Shown here piece by piece: positions 28,752 to 38,827 of a stretch of DNA of 64,000 nt. The position numbers and the translations under genes were made by a program. Origin of the DNA: a virus. The notes below the pieces were generated by a model that was not told the DNA's origin, did no database searches, and saw only the letters and a list, made by a program, of their open reading frames with translations. The stretch covers positions 1 through 64,000 of IMG/VR virus record IMGVR_UViG_3300014502_000005; one strand, written 5' to 3'. The first letter of the stretch is position 1. Each line of letters begins with the position of its first letter.

Positions 28752-30212
28752 ATGGCTTTAGCACCTGCTACATCTTATGCCGCAAGAGGTCAATGGACTG
28801 ACCTATGGCAATCAATTTACGATTTTGAACGAGTTCCACAAGTGTGGAAAGAAATATATAAACAATATGGTCATTTATTTGATGTATTTGACTTTATTGA
28901 TATGATGGGACAAACTATTACTATAAAAGGTAATACTTTGAAAGTTTTTGAGCAATATGCTTACGAGAAATTAATTACTATTGGTACTGGAGGTATTAGT
29001 ACAGGAGCTGTTGGTGCGGATATTACTTTTACGTTAGATGCTTCTGATTATGACGCTCAAGGTAATGCAATATTATTGACTAGTGATAGTATCCTTATTC
29101 CTGGACTTTATTGCGCTGATACTTCTCAGGATTATCTGTATCGTATTATGAGTGATGATTCTGGAGTAGGTGCTGCTAAAATTTATACTGCAAAACCTTA
29201 TAATAAGACTGGTACTAATTTTAGTGCTGCCCGTATTACGACCCTTATTCCTGCTGGGACTAAATTAATGATTGGCCCAGATTCTTTTGGTTATGGCACT
29301 GATCAGCCAAAGGGATTAACTAATGGGTCTTATCAAAGAATTTTCGGGACTGAAATTTCTAAGACTAATTTTGATATGGCTGGCGGCCTTCAATATCAAG
29401 AAAATTATCTTGATGGAGTTCCACTAAAAGGAGGAAGGGGAGTTGGCCGATTTAACGCCGCTTCTGTGCAGCAAGAATTTGAGCTTAATAAAAAAATTAA
29501 TTACAATATTTGGTTGGGACAGGAAGCTGACAATACAACTTTTGTAATGAACGATAAATACGGAACTAGTGTTCCTATTAAAGCTCAACGAGGTTTTTTA
29601 CAGTGGATGCAGAAATTAGCTTTAAAGAAAACCTATTCTGATAAATTTGAACTATCAGATTTCGATGACATTAAATCACTTATGATATCTGTAGGGGAAT
29701 CAGCTCAGGAAATGCTTTTTGGAGTTGGAGATCTTTTATATGCTAACATTGAAAATTCTGGATACCAGTTCTTGAAAGAATATTCAAGCGCAACCAATGT
29801 GATGAAAAAAATGGACGAAATTGGTCTTAACTTTAAGGTTATTGAAAAATTAAATTTCCGTTTTATCATTAAGGAATTTGGTAATTTATCTAATCCTAAT
29901 GGTATGGGTGCTGCTGCTTATTCAGATAGATATCGTTCGATGGGCTTTATTGTTCCTATGGGAGAAAATAAAGTTGCTATTGAAGGCGGAGGCCCAAGCG
30001 TAGATCAAAAAGTTAGAATTTCCAGTCTTATGATTGGCTATCCTAGCCATAATGGTGAAAATCGCGAAAGGGTGGTAGGCTATTTGAATGGTATGACTGG
30101 ACAAAATATGCCTATTGTTCAATCATGGGATGTTACTCAGGGTATGATGCTTTCTGAATACATGCCTATTTTTACAGGTGTTCAGAAAATGATACTTGTA
30201 AATAAAGCTTAA
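28752..30212 (+). CDS. major capsid protein
   Basis: 486 residues, the usual length in crAss-like and similar phages. Position between scaffold-like gene and a strong terminator, and Gly/Ala-rich domains such as FGYGTDQPKGLTNGSYQRIFGTEISKTNFDMAGGLQYQENYLDGVPLKGGRG, support HK97-fold capsid subunit. The end (SWDVTQGMMLSEYMPIFTGVQKMILVN) is capsid-like. No sequence search was possible. Confidence 0.85.
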   Translation: MALAPATSYAARGQWTDLWQSIYDFERVPQVWKEIYKQYGHLFDVFDFIDMMGQTITIKGNTLKVFEQYAYEKLITIGTGGISTGAVGADITFTLDASDYDAQGNAILLTSDSILIPGLYCADTSQDYLYRIMSDDSGVGAAKIYTAKPYNKTGTNFSAARITTLIPAGTKLMIGPDSFGYGTDQPKGLTNGSYQRIFGTEISKTNFDMAGGLQYQENYLDGVPLKGGRGVGRFNAASVQQEFELNKKINYNIWLGQEADNTTFVMNDKYGTSVPIKAQRGFLQWMQKLALKKTYSDKFELSDFDDIKSLMISVGESAQEMLFGVGDLLYANIENSGYQFLKEYSSATNVMKKMDEIGLNFKVIEKLNFRFIIKEFGNLSNPNGMGAAAYSDRYRSMGFIVPMGENKVAIEGGGPSVDQKVRISSLMIGYPSHNGENRERVVGYLNGMTGQNMPIVQSWDVTQGMMLSEYMPIFTGVQKMILVNKA

Positions 30213-30216
30213 TCAT

Positions 30217-30249
30217 AAAGGGAGAGGATATTATTTCTCTCCCTTTTTT
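30217..30249 (+). terminator. Rho-independent terminator after capsid gene
   Basis: GGGAGAG (30220-30226) pairs with CTCTCCC (30237-30243), extended by AAA/TTT, followed by TTTTTT. 5 bp after the capsid stop. Confidence 0.9.
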
Positions 30250-30270
30250 ATAAACCAAAACGAGAATATT

Positions 30271-31308
30271 ATGCTGTACTGCAATGATGAATTAGTAAGA
30301 TTAAATGATGAGAATTGGAAGCATCTCGAGCCAAAGTTTGCAAAAATAAGGAAAATGAGAGGCCCGATTCGAATTAAAACGACCCAAATTATTGAAACAA
30401 ATGAAAACGGTCGTAAGGAAAAAGTCCCAAACCATGCTTGGCCATTAATGGCTACAGTAGTTAGTGATGCTGGCGAATCTCAAACTTGGATGTATTCTAA
30501 GAATATCCCAAGATTAAAGGACGGAGAGCCAGTCTTTACTGAAAGGTCTATCATGATAGAAAATGGCAACCTTTTTGTTGATCCAATAAAACAGACAGAT
30601 CTGGTTTATTTTTTAACAGAATTAAGCGGAATGCTTAAATCAGGACTTTGGGCTATTGAAGATTTAGACAAAGAAAGCACAAGGGCCATTGAAAAAATAG
30701 GAGAATCTGCTACTATAGAGTTTTTCTTATGTAGTAAATATAGCCCTATTTATAATGACCACAAACGGCTAAAGCAATTAGCGGCATCTTGGAGTATTGC
30801 CAATAGCGATGCAATACATATGGACACATTACGAAAACAACTCTTAGATAAAGTGTATGCTTCTCAGAACAATTATTCAGTAACTAAAAGAGGTATTGAA
30901 GAATTTGTTGCAGAGGTAAACGGTGAGGATGTATTTTCAGAATATAGAACGTTAGTTCAATTAGCTATTGATAAAAAGGTAATTGGATGGAACAATAAAG
31001 ACAAGGGATGGTATTTTATGGATGTTAATACCACCTCATTTATTGAACCGATAGTTTTTGTGCCTTCTGTTAATTTTTCTCAGAAAGATTCTATACTTTT
31101 TGATTATATACGTTTAAATGCAACTTTATTTGAAACTATAAAAAATGCAGTTGGGGATGAACAGGAAAAAACAGGGTACGATCATATAGGATGGCATGCA
31201 AAAAGAAAATTAGCCAAAGATAGAGGAATTAGTATTTTACATAAAACAGAGGAACAAATAACACAAGAATTATTACAACAAGACTTATTAAAAGAAGCGG
31301 TTAGTTAG
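30271..31308 (+). CDS. structural-region protein (345 aa)
   Basis: Not recognised. The first 115 residues are beta-rich with MRGPIRIKTTQIIETNENGRKEKVPNHAWPL, the rest helical. Isolated between two terminators, directly after the capsid gene, so possibly a head decoration or completion protein, by location only. Confidence 0.65.
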   Translation: MLYCNDELVRLNDENWKHLEPKFAKIRKMRGPIRIKTTQIIETNENGRKEKVPNHAWPLMATVVSDAGESQTWMYSKNIPRLKDGEPVFTERSIMIENGNLFVDPIKQTDLVYFLTELSGMLKSGLWAIEDLDKESTRAIEKIGESATIEFFLCSKYSPIYNDHKRLKQLAASWSIANSDAIHMDTLRKQLLDKVYASQNNYSVTKRGIEEFVAEVNGEDVFSEYRTLVQLAIDKKVIGWNNKDKGWYFMDVNTTSFIEPIVFVPSVNFSQKDSILFDYIRLNATLFETIKNAVGDEQEKTGYDHIGWHAKRKLAKDRGISILHKTEEQITQELLQQDLLKEAVS

Positions 31309-31330
31309 TTTTCTCGGTTTGGTTAGTTTG

Positions 31331-31360
31331 ATCCCTGGTATATTTATATCAGGGATTTTT
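31331..31360 (+). terminator. Rho-independent terminator
   Basis: ATCCCTG (31331-31337) pairs with CAGGGAT (31350-31356) around an A+T-rich loop, followed by TTTTT. 22 bp after the previous stop. Confidence 0.88.
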
Positions 31361-31388
31361 GCATTAAAAAGCAATAAATAAAATTGAT

Positions 31389-31396
31389 TAAATTTG
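31389..31396 (+). promoter_or_regulatory. -7 box of the tail-fibre operon
   Basis: TAAATTTG in context ATTAAATTTGTGAAAA, matching the boxes at 43846 and 51848 (ATTAACTTTGTAAAAA). 15 bp before ATG. Confidence 0.6.
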
Positions 31397-31411
31397 TGAA
31401 AACAAAATAGA

Positions 31412-34400
31412 ATGATTGCTCTTAGTTTTAATGTAATATATGATATAAATCAGAGAAAATTTAAAGTTCAGGATACTAGCAATTATTCTGGCCAAGGAGT
31501 ATTATTAACAGATGTTGCCGGAGTAATTAAGATTACAACCCCTAGAGGAATAACATATAATAATACTAATTATTCAAGTCCAGACATAATTCCGAATACA
31601 AGTTTATTTTCAGGATATATTTCTTTGCCAGTAAACGCCCAGGGATACATTTTAGCAGGGGCATATACTATAGAATATTTTGTAAAACGAATAAGTACTA
31701 GCGAAATATCAACTGAAAGCAATTCATATACTTATTCTTTTATAGTCCCTGCTATAAATATAGTTCAGGCCGTAGATGGATATAATTCTATTTTTACTTC
31801 TAGTGATAATACAATTTACGGGACTTACACCAGTTTATCCAGAACGCACGAAGTAACGCCTCCATCCGGAAGTCCATTAATAGTAACGTCTAATAGTAAC
31901 CAAACCATAACTTATTCTCCAAATATTTGGAGTGGAATTTGGGTAAGTCAAATTACATCTGTTTTAGTATATACGATGACAGATGGGCTTATTATTAATG
32001 CTTCGTTAACTGAAACAAAAGAAATTACGGCATATCTTAATGACATGAATGTAATTAGAGGATATATCGAAACGTTTAAATTATTATTTGAATCGGCCAG
32101 GGCAACAAACAAAGAATTAGCGTATAGAATAGAGTTATCTTTAAATAAGGTAAATACTTCTTATGTAGAATATGATTTAGCTTTATATTATAACGACCTT
32201 GCCACTGCTTATTTAAGGACAGTTGATATTATAAATGAGTTAAGTGATTATATTACTATTACTTTTCCTGAAGAAATAATTCCATTTGTAAATCATCAAG
32301 GCGGGTCAAGTCATCCTCCTGTTTCAATTGGGGGTACACCATATGGCGTAAGTATAAACGCCTCTCAAGTATTAACATTTGCTTTAGCCACTACTTCAAG
32401 TGGAGGAATGATTCCACAATTAAGCGGGAATATTACGGATTATATTGGCGGAGACGGTAGTTGGCACAGTCTAACATCAGGGACATATGCGTTAAAATCT
32501 GATTTTACTGCTTATTTATCCGTAACGGCTATAACTGCCGCTAATATTACAAACTGGCAAACAGCATACGGTTGGGGAAATCACGCTTCTGCCGGATACG
32601 CTATAGCAATTAATTATTATACTAAGACCAATCTTCAAACATCTGGACAAGCTGCTGTTCATTTTGGCAACCTAACTAATAAGCCAACTACACTATCTGG
32701 TTATGGCATAACAGATTCTATGTCGGGTAACGCTCCAATAACAGGAGCTACCCATACAAAAATAACATATGATTCAAAAGGATTAGTAACGGGAGGATCG
32801 GATTTAATTGCCTCAGATATACCTAATATTGCTTGGAGCAAAATAACGTCAGGTATACCTACTACTATTTCGGGTTATGGCATTACAAATGCTTACACAA
32901 AAATAGAAGTTGATAATAAAACATGGGCATGGGGCGCCATAACAAGCGGAATTCCTACAACCATTTCCGGCTATGGCATAACTGACGCCTATACAAAAAT
33001 TGAAGTAAACGCAAAGACATGGCCGTGGAGTTCTATAACTTCTACGCCTACAACTGTAGCTGGTTATGGCATATTAAATGCCTTAACTACAGCTCATCCG
33101 GCAAACAATATTATTAGTAGCGGTTCTGGGACTTCTTTTTTAGCAAACGACGGGACATATAAACCAATAACACTAGGAGGAGGAGCAGATACTCAAGTTA
33201 TATTTATTGATTCTACCACTCCGTCTGGAAATGCAGGGTTTATTTTTGATAAAACAAATGTAAGATTAACAGTAACTCAAATATTGGCAAGTAATTATTT
33301 GTATATTGCCAATACTACAACTTCTATAACAAAAGATGTATCAAATAATTTAGTTTTTACAGACGCTGTTTCAGGTTCAGCAACATTAGCATCATTAATA
33401 AGTGGAGCGACAAATTATTGGGCAGCAGTATCTGGAGGTATATCTTATACTGATTATGTAGGAGTAAATAATCCGGTATCATTAGATGAAGCTTTGACCG
33501 TAAATGGAAATATAATAGCCGATAACTTTAGTACTACTTATTTCAGATATTTAAATAGTAATTTACTATTAGGGCCAAATGCAGGAGATAACGAAACTGG
33601 AAGTAATCTATTATATATTGCTAATTCAAATACAGCAACACCCTTAATTTATGGTGATTTTGTTAATCAGGAAGTAAAATTCAATGCCGATACCTATATA
33701 AATACTGTAAAAAGACTGGCTTTTGGGGATTCTACAGTGTATATTCGTAGGGATAGTTCGAATAACTTAGTTTTTTGTGATTTAAATGCAAATAGTGGCA
33801 ATCCTTTAACATTGACCGAACTAACAACGTTAACTGGATATGCGTTAAAGTCAGATTTCATAAGCTACACATCCGCTACGTCTATTACTGCTGCAAATTT
33901 AATTACATGGGGGAAGGCCTCTATTTTAACCACCGCCGGAGCGGGAACTTTGTTTTTAACAGATGACGGCACTTATCAAGCAGGGGGCGGAGGAGGAGTT
34001 ACTCCTACTGACTATACGTGGAAATTTGATACAGGATCAATTTATTATAGGCCATATACAAATAAAACAGAGGCTGGAGGTGCTGCAAGTGGAGGTAAGT
34101 TTTATGGAAGTACAGCTACTCCAACAGCTACAAATAGGCTTAATTATGACGGTTATTTATATGTTACTAAATTATATAGTAATTCAGTAGAAGTTCAAAC
34201 CGCGTTGAATTTTTCAAATGGGTTAACAGAAAATGCAGGTACAGTTACCTTAGGAGGTACATTAATTCAATCAACTACAATAGATGGAATATATGATTTT
34301 AATGTAGATTTAACTGATACTACTATAGTTATTCAAGCACAAAGTTCTACTACTAGTTGTAGGTCTCAAGTATATATACCAATACAAGATACTGATAATA

Positions 34401-36064
34401 GTATTATATTTCAGACATCAGATGTTAGTTTAGTAATAGCGAATACATATCATAAAAGTAATGGATTAGAATACGATGCAGATTACTCGGCTCGTAATAC
34501 AACAAATGACAGATGGATACCAGATAAAGGATATGTAGCATCACAATTAATATCGTTTGCTCCAACTGATAATATATTAGACTGGGATGGTACTAATAAA
34601 TGGTATATTCCTTATACTACTCAACAAGTTGCCGGAGGTTGTTTTGATAGTTCATCGACAGATCCAATTCATACTACCAGGCTCAACTATGATGGAGTTT
34701 TATATGCAACTTCGATACATGGACAAACAGGGACAAGTGGGGATGCGGTATATGGAAATGCAACATCAGGACATGCTATTTATGGTTATGCAACAACAGG
34801 GAATGCTATTTATGGGAATTGTTTTACAGGTGTATCTGGGAAAATAGGGACTACTAATTCAGGAAGTACTGCTAATTTATTGGAGTTATTTAATTCATCA
34901 GGCACAGTTGCTTATATTTCAAATACTGGTAATTTAAATAGTTTAGTTTTAAAGAGTAGTGGAAATATTTCTACGGATGGATATTTTGATAACGGAACAA
35001 CTATTCCTACTCATACTACAAGGTTGAATTATGATGGCCAATTATATGCTACTCAAGTTTGGGCATATGCTCCTTCTACTGGGAATAGTATAGCAATATT
35101 TGGATATACACCAGATTATGACGGAGTTCGTGGCCAATCAGGTACGGCTACTGGCACTAGCGGAGTGTCTACTTCAGGACGTGGAATTTATGGTGTTTCT
35201 ACTTCAGGATATGGAGTGTATGGACAATCTAATTCTGGCTATGCCGGTTATTTTATTCACCCAGCTACTACAACTGTCCCTACTTCGTCAACATTATCTA
35301 TAAATAGACAAACAACAGGTAGCTCAGCGATAGCTAATAATTTATTAGAAATTATAGATAATCCGACAACATCAGGAACAATATCAGGTTCGATATTAAA
35401 AGCAACTATAGTTTCAACTGTAAGAATGGATATGAATCCAAGAGTTGTGGCAACTGGAGGCGATGCTTATATTTTTGACACCCATAATGTATTAACTACT
35501 TCTAATTTATTAAGTTTAAAAAATCAAGCGGTTGTAAAGAATTATATTACAAGTTCAGGAAAGCAATTATTTACTGCGGGAGTTTCTTCTACATTTGTAA
35601 TAGCACCTGGTATTTTAAAGGACTTTTATGTTGATGCTGCAAATGTAGGTACCGGAGAGACTGATTTATATAGCTATACTACGCTAGCTAATATTTTAGC
35701 AACTAATGGTGATAAAATAACTGCCAAATTTTGTGGGACAGCTACGAATAATTCAAATACAAAAGTTGTAAGATTTTATTTTGCTGGCACAAATGTAGAT
35801 GCTAATTTAATAAGTTTAGGAGCTGGAAGTAATGATGTATGGGAAATAAATATTGCTATTATTAGAGTTTCCTCAACAGTAGCAAGATTAACGTTAGATA
35901 GTACAGTACAGTCTAATGGTATATTATGGAATGATTATTTAGAATATACTTCAAAAGATTGGACAGCAACTAATGTTTTAAAAATAACTGGGCAAGGCGG
36001 AGCGTCTAATGATATAATAGCAAAAATGGGTTTTATAGAATATAAACCATCATCAATAAATTAA
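31412..36064 (+). CDS. large tail-fibre or receptor-binding protein
   Basis: 1550 residues. The N-terminal 300 residues are beta-sandwich-like with a helical segment near 225-290, which may attach to the virion. Then come Gly-Thr-Ser-rich fibre repeats: PTTISGYGIT[DN]AYTKIEV units (about 425-555), three RLNYDG-x-LYAT units (near 910, 1090, 1205), and GIYGVSTSGYGVYGQS-type units (1112-1137 and 1250-1282) like those in trimeric fibre shafts. The C-terminal 150 residues form a globular beta domain. Probable role: host-surface binding. Own promoter and upstream terminator. Confidence 0.8.
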   Translation: MIALSFNVIYDINQRKFKVQDTSNYSGQGVLLTDVAGVIKITTPRGITYNNTNYSSPDIIPNTSLFSGYISLPVNAQGYILAGAYTIEYFVKRISTSEISTESNSYTYSFIVPAINIVQAVDGYNSIFTSSDNTIYGTYTSLSRTHEVTPPSGSPLIVTSNSNQTITYSPNIWSGIWVSQITSVLVYTMTDGLIINASLTETKEITAYLNDMNVIRGYIETFKLLFESARATNKELAYRIELSLNKVNTSYVEYDLALYYNDLATAYLRTVDIINELSDYITITFPEEIIPFVNHQGGSSHPPVSIGGTPYGVSINASQVLTFALATTSSGGMIPQLSGNITDYIGGDGSWHSLTSGTYALKSDFTAYLSVTAITAANITNWQTAYGWGNHASAGYAIAINYYTKTNLQTSGQAAVHFGNLTNKPTTLSGYGITDSMSGNAPITGATHTKITYDSKGLVTGGSDLIASDIPNIAWSKITSGIPTTISGYGITNAYTKIEVDNKTWAWGAITSGIPTTISGYGITDAYTKIEVNAKTWPWSSITSTPTTVAGYGILNALTTAHPANNIISSGSGTSFLANDGTYKPITLGGGADTQVIFIDSTTPSGNAGFIFDKTNVRLTVTQILASNYLYIANTTTSITKDVSNNLVFTDAVSGSATLASLISGATNYWAAVSGGISYTDYVGVNNPVSLDEALTVNGNIIADNFSTTYFRYLNSNLLLGPNAGDNETGSNLLYIANSNTATPLIYGDFVNQEVKFNADTYINTVKRLAFGDSTVYIRRDSSNNLVFCDLNANSGNPLTLTELTTLTGYALKSDFISYTSATSITAANLITWGKASILTTAGAGTLFLTDDGTYQAGGGGGVTPTDYTWKFDTGSIYYRPYTNKTEAGGAASGGKFYGSTATPTATNRLNYDGYLYVTKLYSNSVEVQTALNFSNGLTENAGTVTLGGTLIQSTTIDGIYDFNVDLTDTTIVIQAQSSTTSCRSQVYIPIQDTDNSIIFQTSDVSLVIANTYHKSNGLEYDADYSARNTTNDRWIPDKGYVASQLISFAPTDNILDWDGTNKWYIPYTTQQVAGGCFDSSSTDPIHTTRLNYDGVLYATSIHGQTGTSGDAVYGNATSGHAIYGYATTGNAIYGNCFTGVSGKIGTTNSGSTANLLELFNSSGTVAYISNTGNLNSLVLKSSGNISTDGYFDNGTTIPTHTTRLNYDGQLYATQVWAYAPSTGNSIAIFGYTPDYDGVRGQSGTATGTSGVSTSGRGIYGVSTSGYGVYGQSNSGYAGYFIHPATTTVPTSSTLSINRQTTGSSAIANNLLEIIDNPTTSGTISGSILKATIVSTVRMDMNPRVVATGGDAYIFDTHNVLTTSNLLSLKNQAVVKNYITSSGKQLFTAGVSSTFVIAPGILKDFYVDAANVGTGETDLYSYTTLANILATNGDKITAKFCGTATNNSNTKVVRFYFAGTNVDANLISLGAGSNDVWEINIAIIRVSSTVARLTLDSTVQSNGILWNDYLEYTSKDWTATNVLKITGQGGASNDIIAKMGFIEYKPSSIN

Positions 36065-36065
36065 T

Positions 36066-36752
36066 ATGAACTTAAAAGAAATATTACATAGCGTATCTGC
36101 AACAATTAATCAAATTAATCCTAATTTGACATTAGGAATAGACAGATTTAATCTTTTTCTTAAACTAACAAATTATGATTATTTTAAGTTATGGTGTGGG
36201 CTTCCAGAGCAATGGCAACCTGGACAGCCAATAACTACTAGGGGATGGCAAGTTGCCGAACAAAATACAGAAGCCTTAAAAACATTTATTGTTCCATTCC
36301 AGAATTATACAGTAGATGCGTATGGGCAATTAAGTTATCCAAGTGGGTTTATTCATTTAAGCAGAATAGGTTATTATAATTCGATAACAGATAGGCAACG
36401 TCCTGTTGAAATATTAACACATCAGGAAGCAGATGATAGGATTGGTAGCTATATAACAATACCCGAAAAAGAATATCCAGTAGTCATTTATGAAAACACT
36501 TATTTTCAATTTTATCCTATAGATTTATTGAATGTTAGTATGTCATATTTACGATTACCAGCAACCCCAATATATGCAATAAAACAAGAAAATGGAATAG
36601 ACGTTTACGATTCGGCTAATTCAATACAATTTGAATGGCCGGAGCAATACCATGCAGATTTAGTACGTATGCTAATTAGTTATTTGGCTATACCTTCTAA
36701 GGATGCTAATTTAAGTCAATATATAGAAAGTAAAAAACAAATAGGAGTATAA
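36066..36752 (+). CDS. connector ring protein, paralogue 1
   Basis: 228 residues. It shares with the next protein the order helical N-terminus, RPVEILT..EADDRI, EYPVVIYENTYFQFYPI, a hydrophobic strand with LP-x-x-P, and a C-terminal FEWPEQYHADLVRMLISYL. Gene order ahead of the stabilisation protein matches crAss-like ring proteins of the head-tail connector. Ring assignment is inference. Confidence 0.65.
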   Translation: MNLKEILHSVSATINQINPNLTLGIDRFNLFLKLTNYDYFKLWCGLPEQWQPGQPITTRGWQVAEQNTEALKTFIVPFQNYTVDAYGQLSYPSGFIHLSRIGYYNSITDRQRPVEILTHQEADDRIGSYITIPEKEYPVVIYENTYFQFYPIDLLNVSMSYLRLPATPIYAIKQENGIDVYDSANSIQFEWPEQYHADLVRMLISYLAIPSKDANLSQYIESKKQIGV

Positions 36753-36755
36753 GCC

Positions 36756-37505
36756 ATGACACTTAATCAAATATTAAAATACGTAAATTATATCTGTGTA
36801 AAAGAGAACTCAGGAAGTACTTTAAAGCCAGATCAACTTAATTTTATATTTCCGGCTTCAAATACGAATATGTTTAATCGTAAGGTGCAAGAATCTCAAG
36901 TAATAGCTATTCAATCTAAAATGCCATTTAATAAGGCTTTATATGAGCATTCGGCTTTAAGAGAATTTCATGTGTCAGAAAATATAACTTTTACTACAGG
37001 GTCTTTCGACATAACAACATTAACTAATAGTTATGCCTATTGGCTAAGTATGGTAACATTATATAATGGGGCTTATCGGGAGATAGAAATATTGACAGAT
37101 AAAGACTTGGCTGATAGAAGGACTAACCTAATGGCAAAACAACTAGAAGATTATCCTGCTGTTATGATATTAGGAGATACAATAAAAGTTTTTCCGACAA
37201 ATGTCGCGACCGCCGAATTTGTATTTATGAAAAATCCAGCGATTCCAGTTTTTGACTATTATTATGACGCTGCTTTAAATTTAGTATATTTGGCTGCCAG
37301 CGCAACTCATTTATTAGCCGCAGGAGAAACTGGATCTGCCGGACAGACAGCTGGTACTACCGTAACGTCTACAACAGTTGAATTAGACTGGAACGAGCTT
37401 TATCACGTAGAATTTTGCAATGAAGTGCTTAGTCGAGTTGGGGTCAACTTAAAAGACGAACAAATAAAGGCTTATGTAAGAGAAGTGGAGGGTAAACAAC
37501 CTTAA
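36756..37505 (+). CDS. connector ring protein, paralogue 2
   Basis: 249 residues. Same plan as the upstream gene (EIEILTDKDLADRR, DYPAVMILGDTIKVFP, KNPAIPVF, LDWNELYHVEFCNEVLSRVG), so the pair arose by tandem duplication. An Ala/Gly/Thr-rich loop is inserted near residues 190-215. 4 bp gap to the previous gene. Confidence 0.65.
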   Translation: MTLNQILKYVNYICVKENSGSTLKPDQLNFIFPASNTNMFNRKVQESQVIAIQSKMPFNKALYEHSALREFHVSENITFTTGSFDITTLTNSYAYWLSMVTLYNGAYREIEILTDKDLADRRTNLMAKQLEDYPAVMILGDTIKVFPTNVATAEFVFMKNPAIPVFDYYYDAALNLVYLAASATHLLAAGETGSAGQTAGTTVTSTTVELDWNELYHVEFCNEVLSRVGVNLKDEQIKAYVREVEGKQP

Positions 37506-37514
37506 TTTAAATAG

Positions 37515-38120
37515 ATGGAAAAGTCAAAATATATTGAACTTATAAGAATAAATGTTTTTGGGGGCAAAGAGACTGTAGATAGGCTACATTTAGCCGATCC
37601 TCGTCGGATAGAACTTGACATAGCATCTGCTTTAAATTCTATTTTTTATAAAACATTTAAAAAAGATCCATCTAATTTAGATAGATATTCAAAACCTTAT
37701 TTAAGCGTGGCTGTAAGTTATGAAGCTTCGACACAGACTTATTACTCCATACTTCCGGCTAAGGTGATTCAATATCCTATATGTGGAGATGGTATTTGGA
37801 ATATAAATACGATGACTGGTAAGGATGTAACATTTTCACCTATTCAGATGGGCGAAAGAGAATTATTATTCGAATCTGAATTCGATAGTATAGATGATGT
37901 TATAGGATATTCGCTAAGTGGCAGTAGGGTTGATTATTATAATTTTGACCCCATAATAACTGCTGTTAAAATGGATTTAATAGTTGATTTTACAGAGTGG
38001 GACATGGATGAAGATGTGCCAATTCCTAGTGGTCAAGATTTAGAAGTTATAAATACTATACGTCAAATGTATAATTTAAAGCCTATTGATAAATTAAATA
38101 ATCAAAACGAGACAGCATAA
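37515..38120 (+). CDS. connector or tail-ring region protein (201 aa)
   Basis: Not recognised by motif. Soluble, mixed alpha/beta, ATPase or nuclease motifs absent. Stop and next start share one base (TAATG). Its size and place match the smaller connector proteins of podovirus-type tails. Function by context. Confidence 0.55.
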   Translation: MEKSKYIELIRINVFGGKETVDRLHLADPRRIELDIASALNSIFYKTFKKDPSNLDRYSKPYLSVAVSYEASTQTYYSILPAKVIQYPICGDGIWNINTMTGKDVTFSPIQMGERELLFESEFDSIDDVIGYSLSGSRVDYYNFDPIITAVKMDLIVDFTEWDMDEDVPIPSGQDLEVINTIRQMYNLKPIDKLNNQNETA

Positions 38121-38827
38121 TGGATACTCCAGGATATAGAACATTAAAGCAAATAGTCAAAGACATACACTTGGAAGGCGGATATGGTATGGAAAATTGG
38201 AAATACATAGGCCAGTTTGCTTTAAATGCCATTCGAGACCTTCATATGTTTCATACAAAACAATATAAAATTGCTAAAGTATTTGTAGATATTCAGACTA
38301 ATACTATCGATTGGCCGGATGATTATATCGGTTTCTGTTATCTTGGAGTTCCTCAAAACGGTAAACTATGCACACTCACAAGAAGGAATGAATTGATATC
38401 CACTACTACCTTGGTAAATGGGCAAGAAACATTAGACTTAAAACAAGGAGAAGGCGTTATATCTACAGAAGGCCAAACGTCTGGATATGGTGCTAAAGGA
38501 GGTATGAATGATTTTTATTATACAGAGGACGAAGCTAATAGAAGATTTTTTCTTGTAGGGGCTAATCCATTAAACGTCTTATTGGGATATATAAGTTCTG
38601 GCATAACAGATAAAGACACTATTGTTTCGATAAGATTTAAAGAACCTATTATAAATTATGTCCGTTGGAAACTTAAATTACGTGAACCTATAGATTATAA
38701 AGGAGCTGAATATTTTAAGGATATGTACGAACAAGAATGCAATAAATTAAGGGCTTTTGAAGATCCAACTTTAGATGAAATTTATGATGCTTTATTATCT
38801 GAATATTCTGGAACATATACAAGATGA
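38120..38827 (+). CDS. tail tubular/gp4-like connector protein
   Basis: 235 residues. N-terminal helices (YRTLKQIVKDIHLEGGYGMENWKYIGQFALNAIRDLHM), then TNTIDWPDDYIGFCYLGVPQNGKLCTL and a helical end INYVRWKLKLREPIDYKGAEYFKDMYEQECNKLRAFED. That plan, all-helical with a beta insert, is like podovirus head-completion or tubular proteins preceding a large stabilisation protein. 4 bp overlap with it. Confidence 0.65.
   Translation: MDTPGYRTLKQIVKDIHLEGGYGMENWKYIGQFALNAIRDLHMFHTKQYKIAKVFVDIQTNTIDWPDDYIGFCYLGVPQNGKLCTLTRRNELISTTTLVNGQETLDLKQGEGVISTEGQTSGYGAKGGMNDFYYTEDEANRRFFLVGANPLNVLLGYISSGITDKDTIVSIRFKEPIINYVRWKLKLREPIDYKGAEYFKDMYEQECNKLRAFEDPTLDEIYDALLSEYSGTYTR

Noticed and set aside
33963-35303. 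Short plus-strand frames inside the tail-fibre gene
   Set aside because: Met/Gln/Leu-rich repetitive translations come from frame-shifted reading of fibre repeats.
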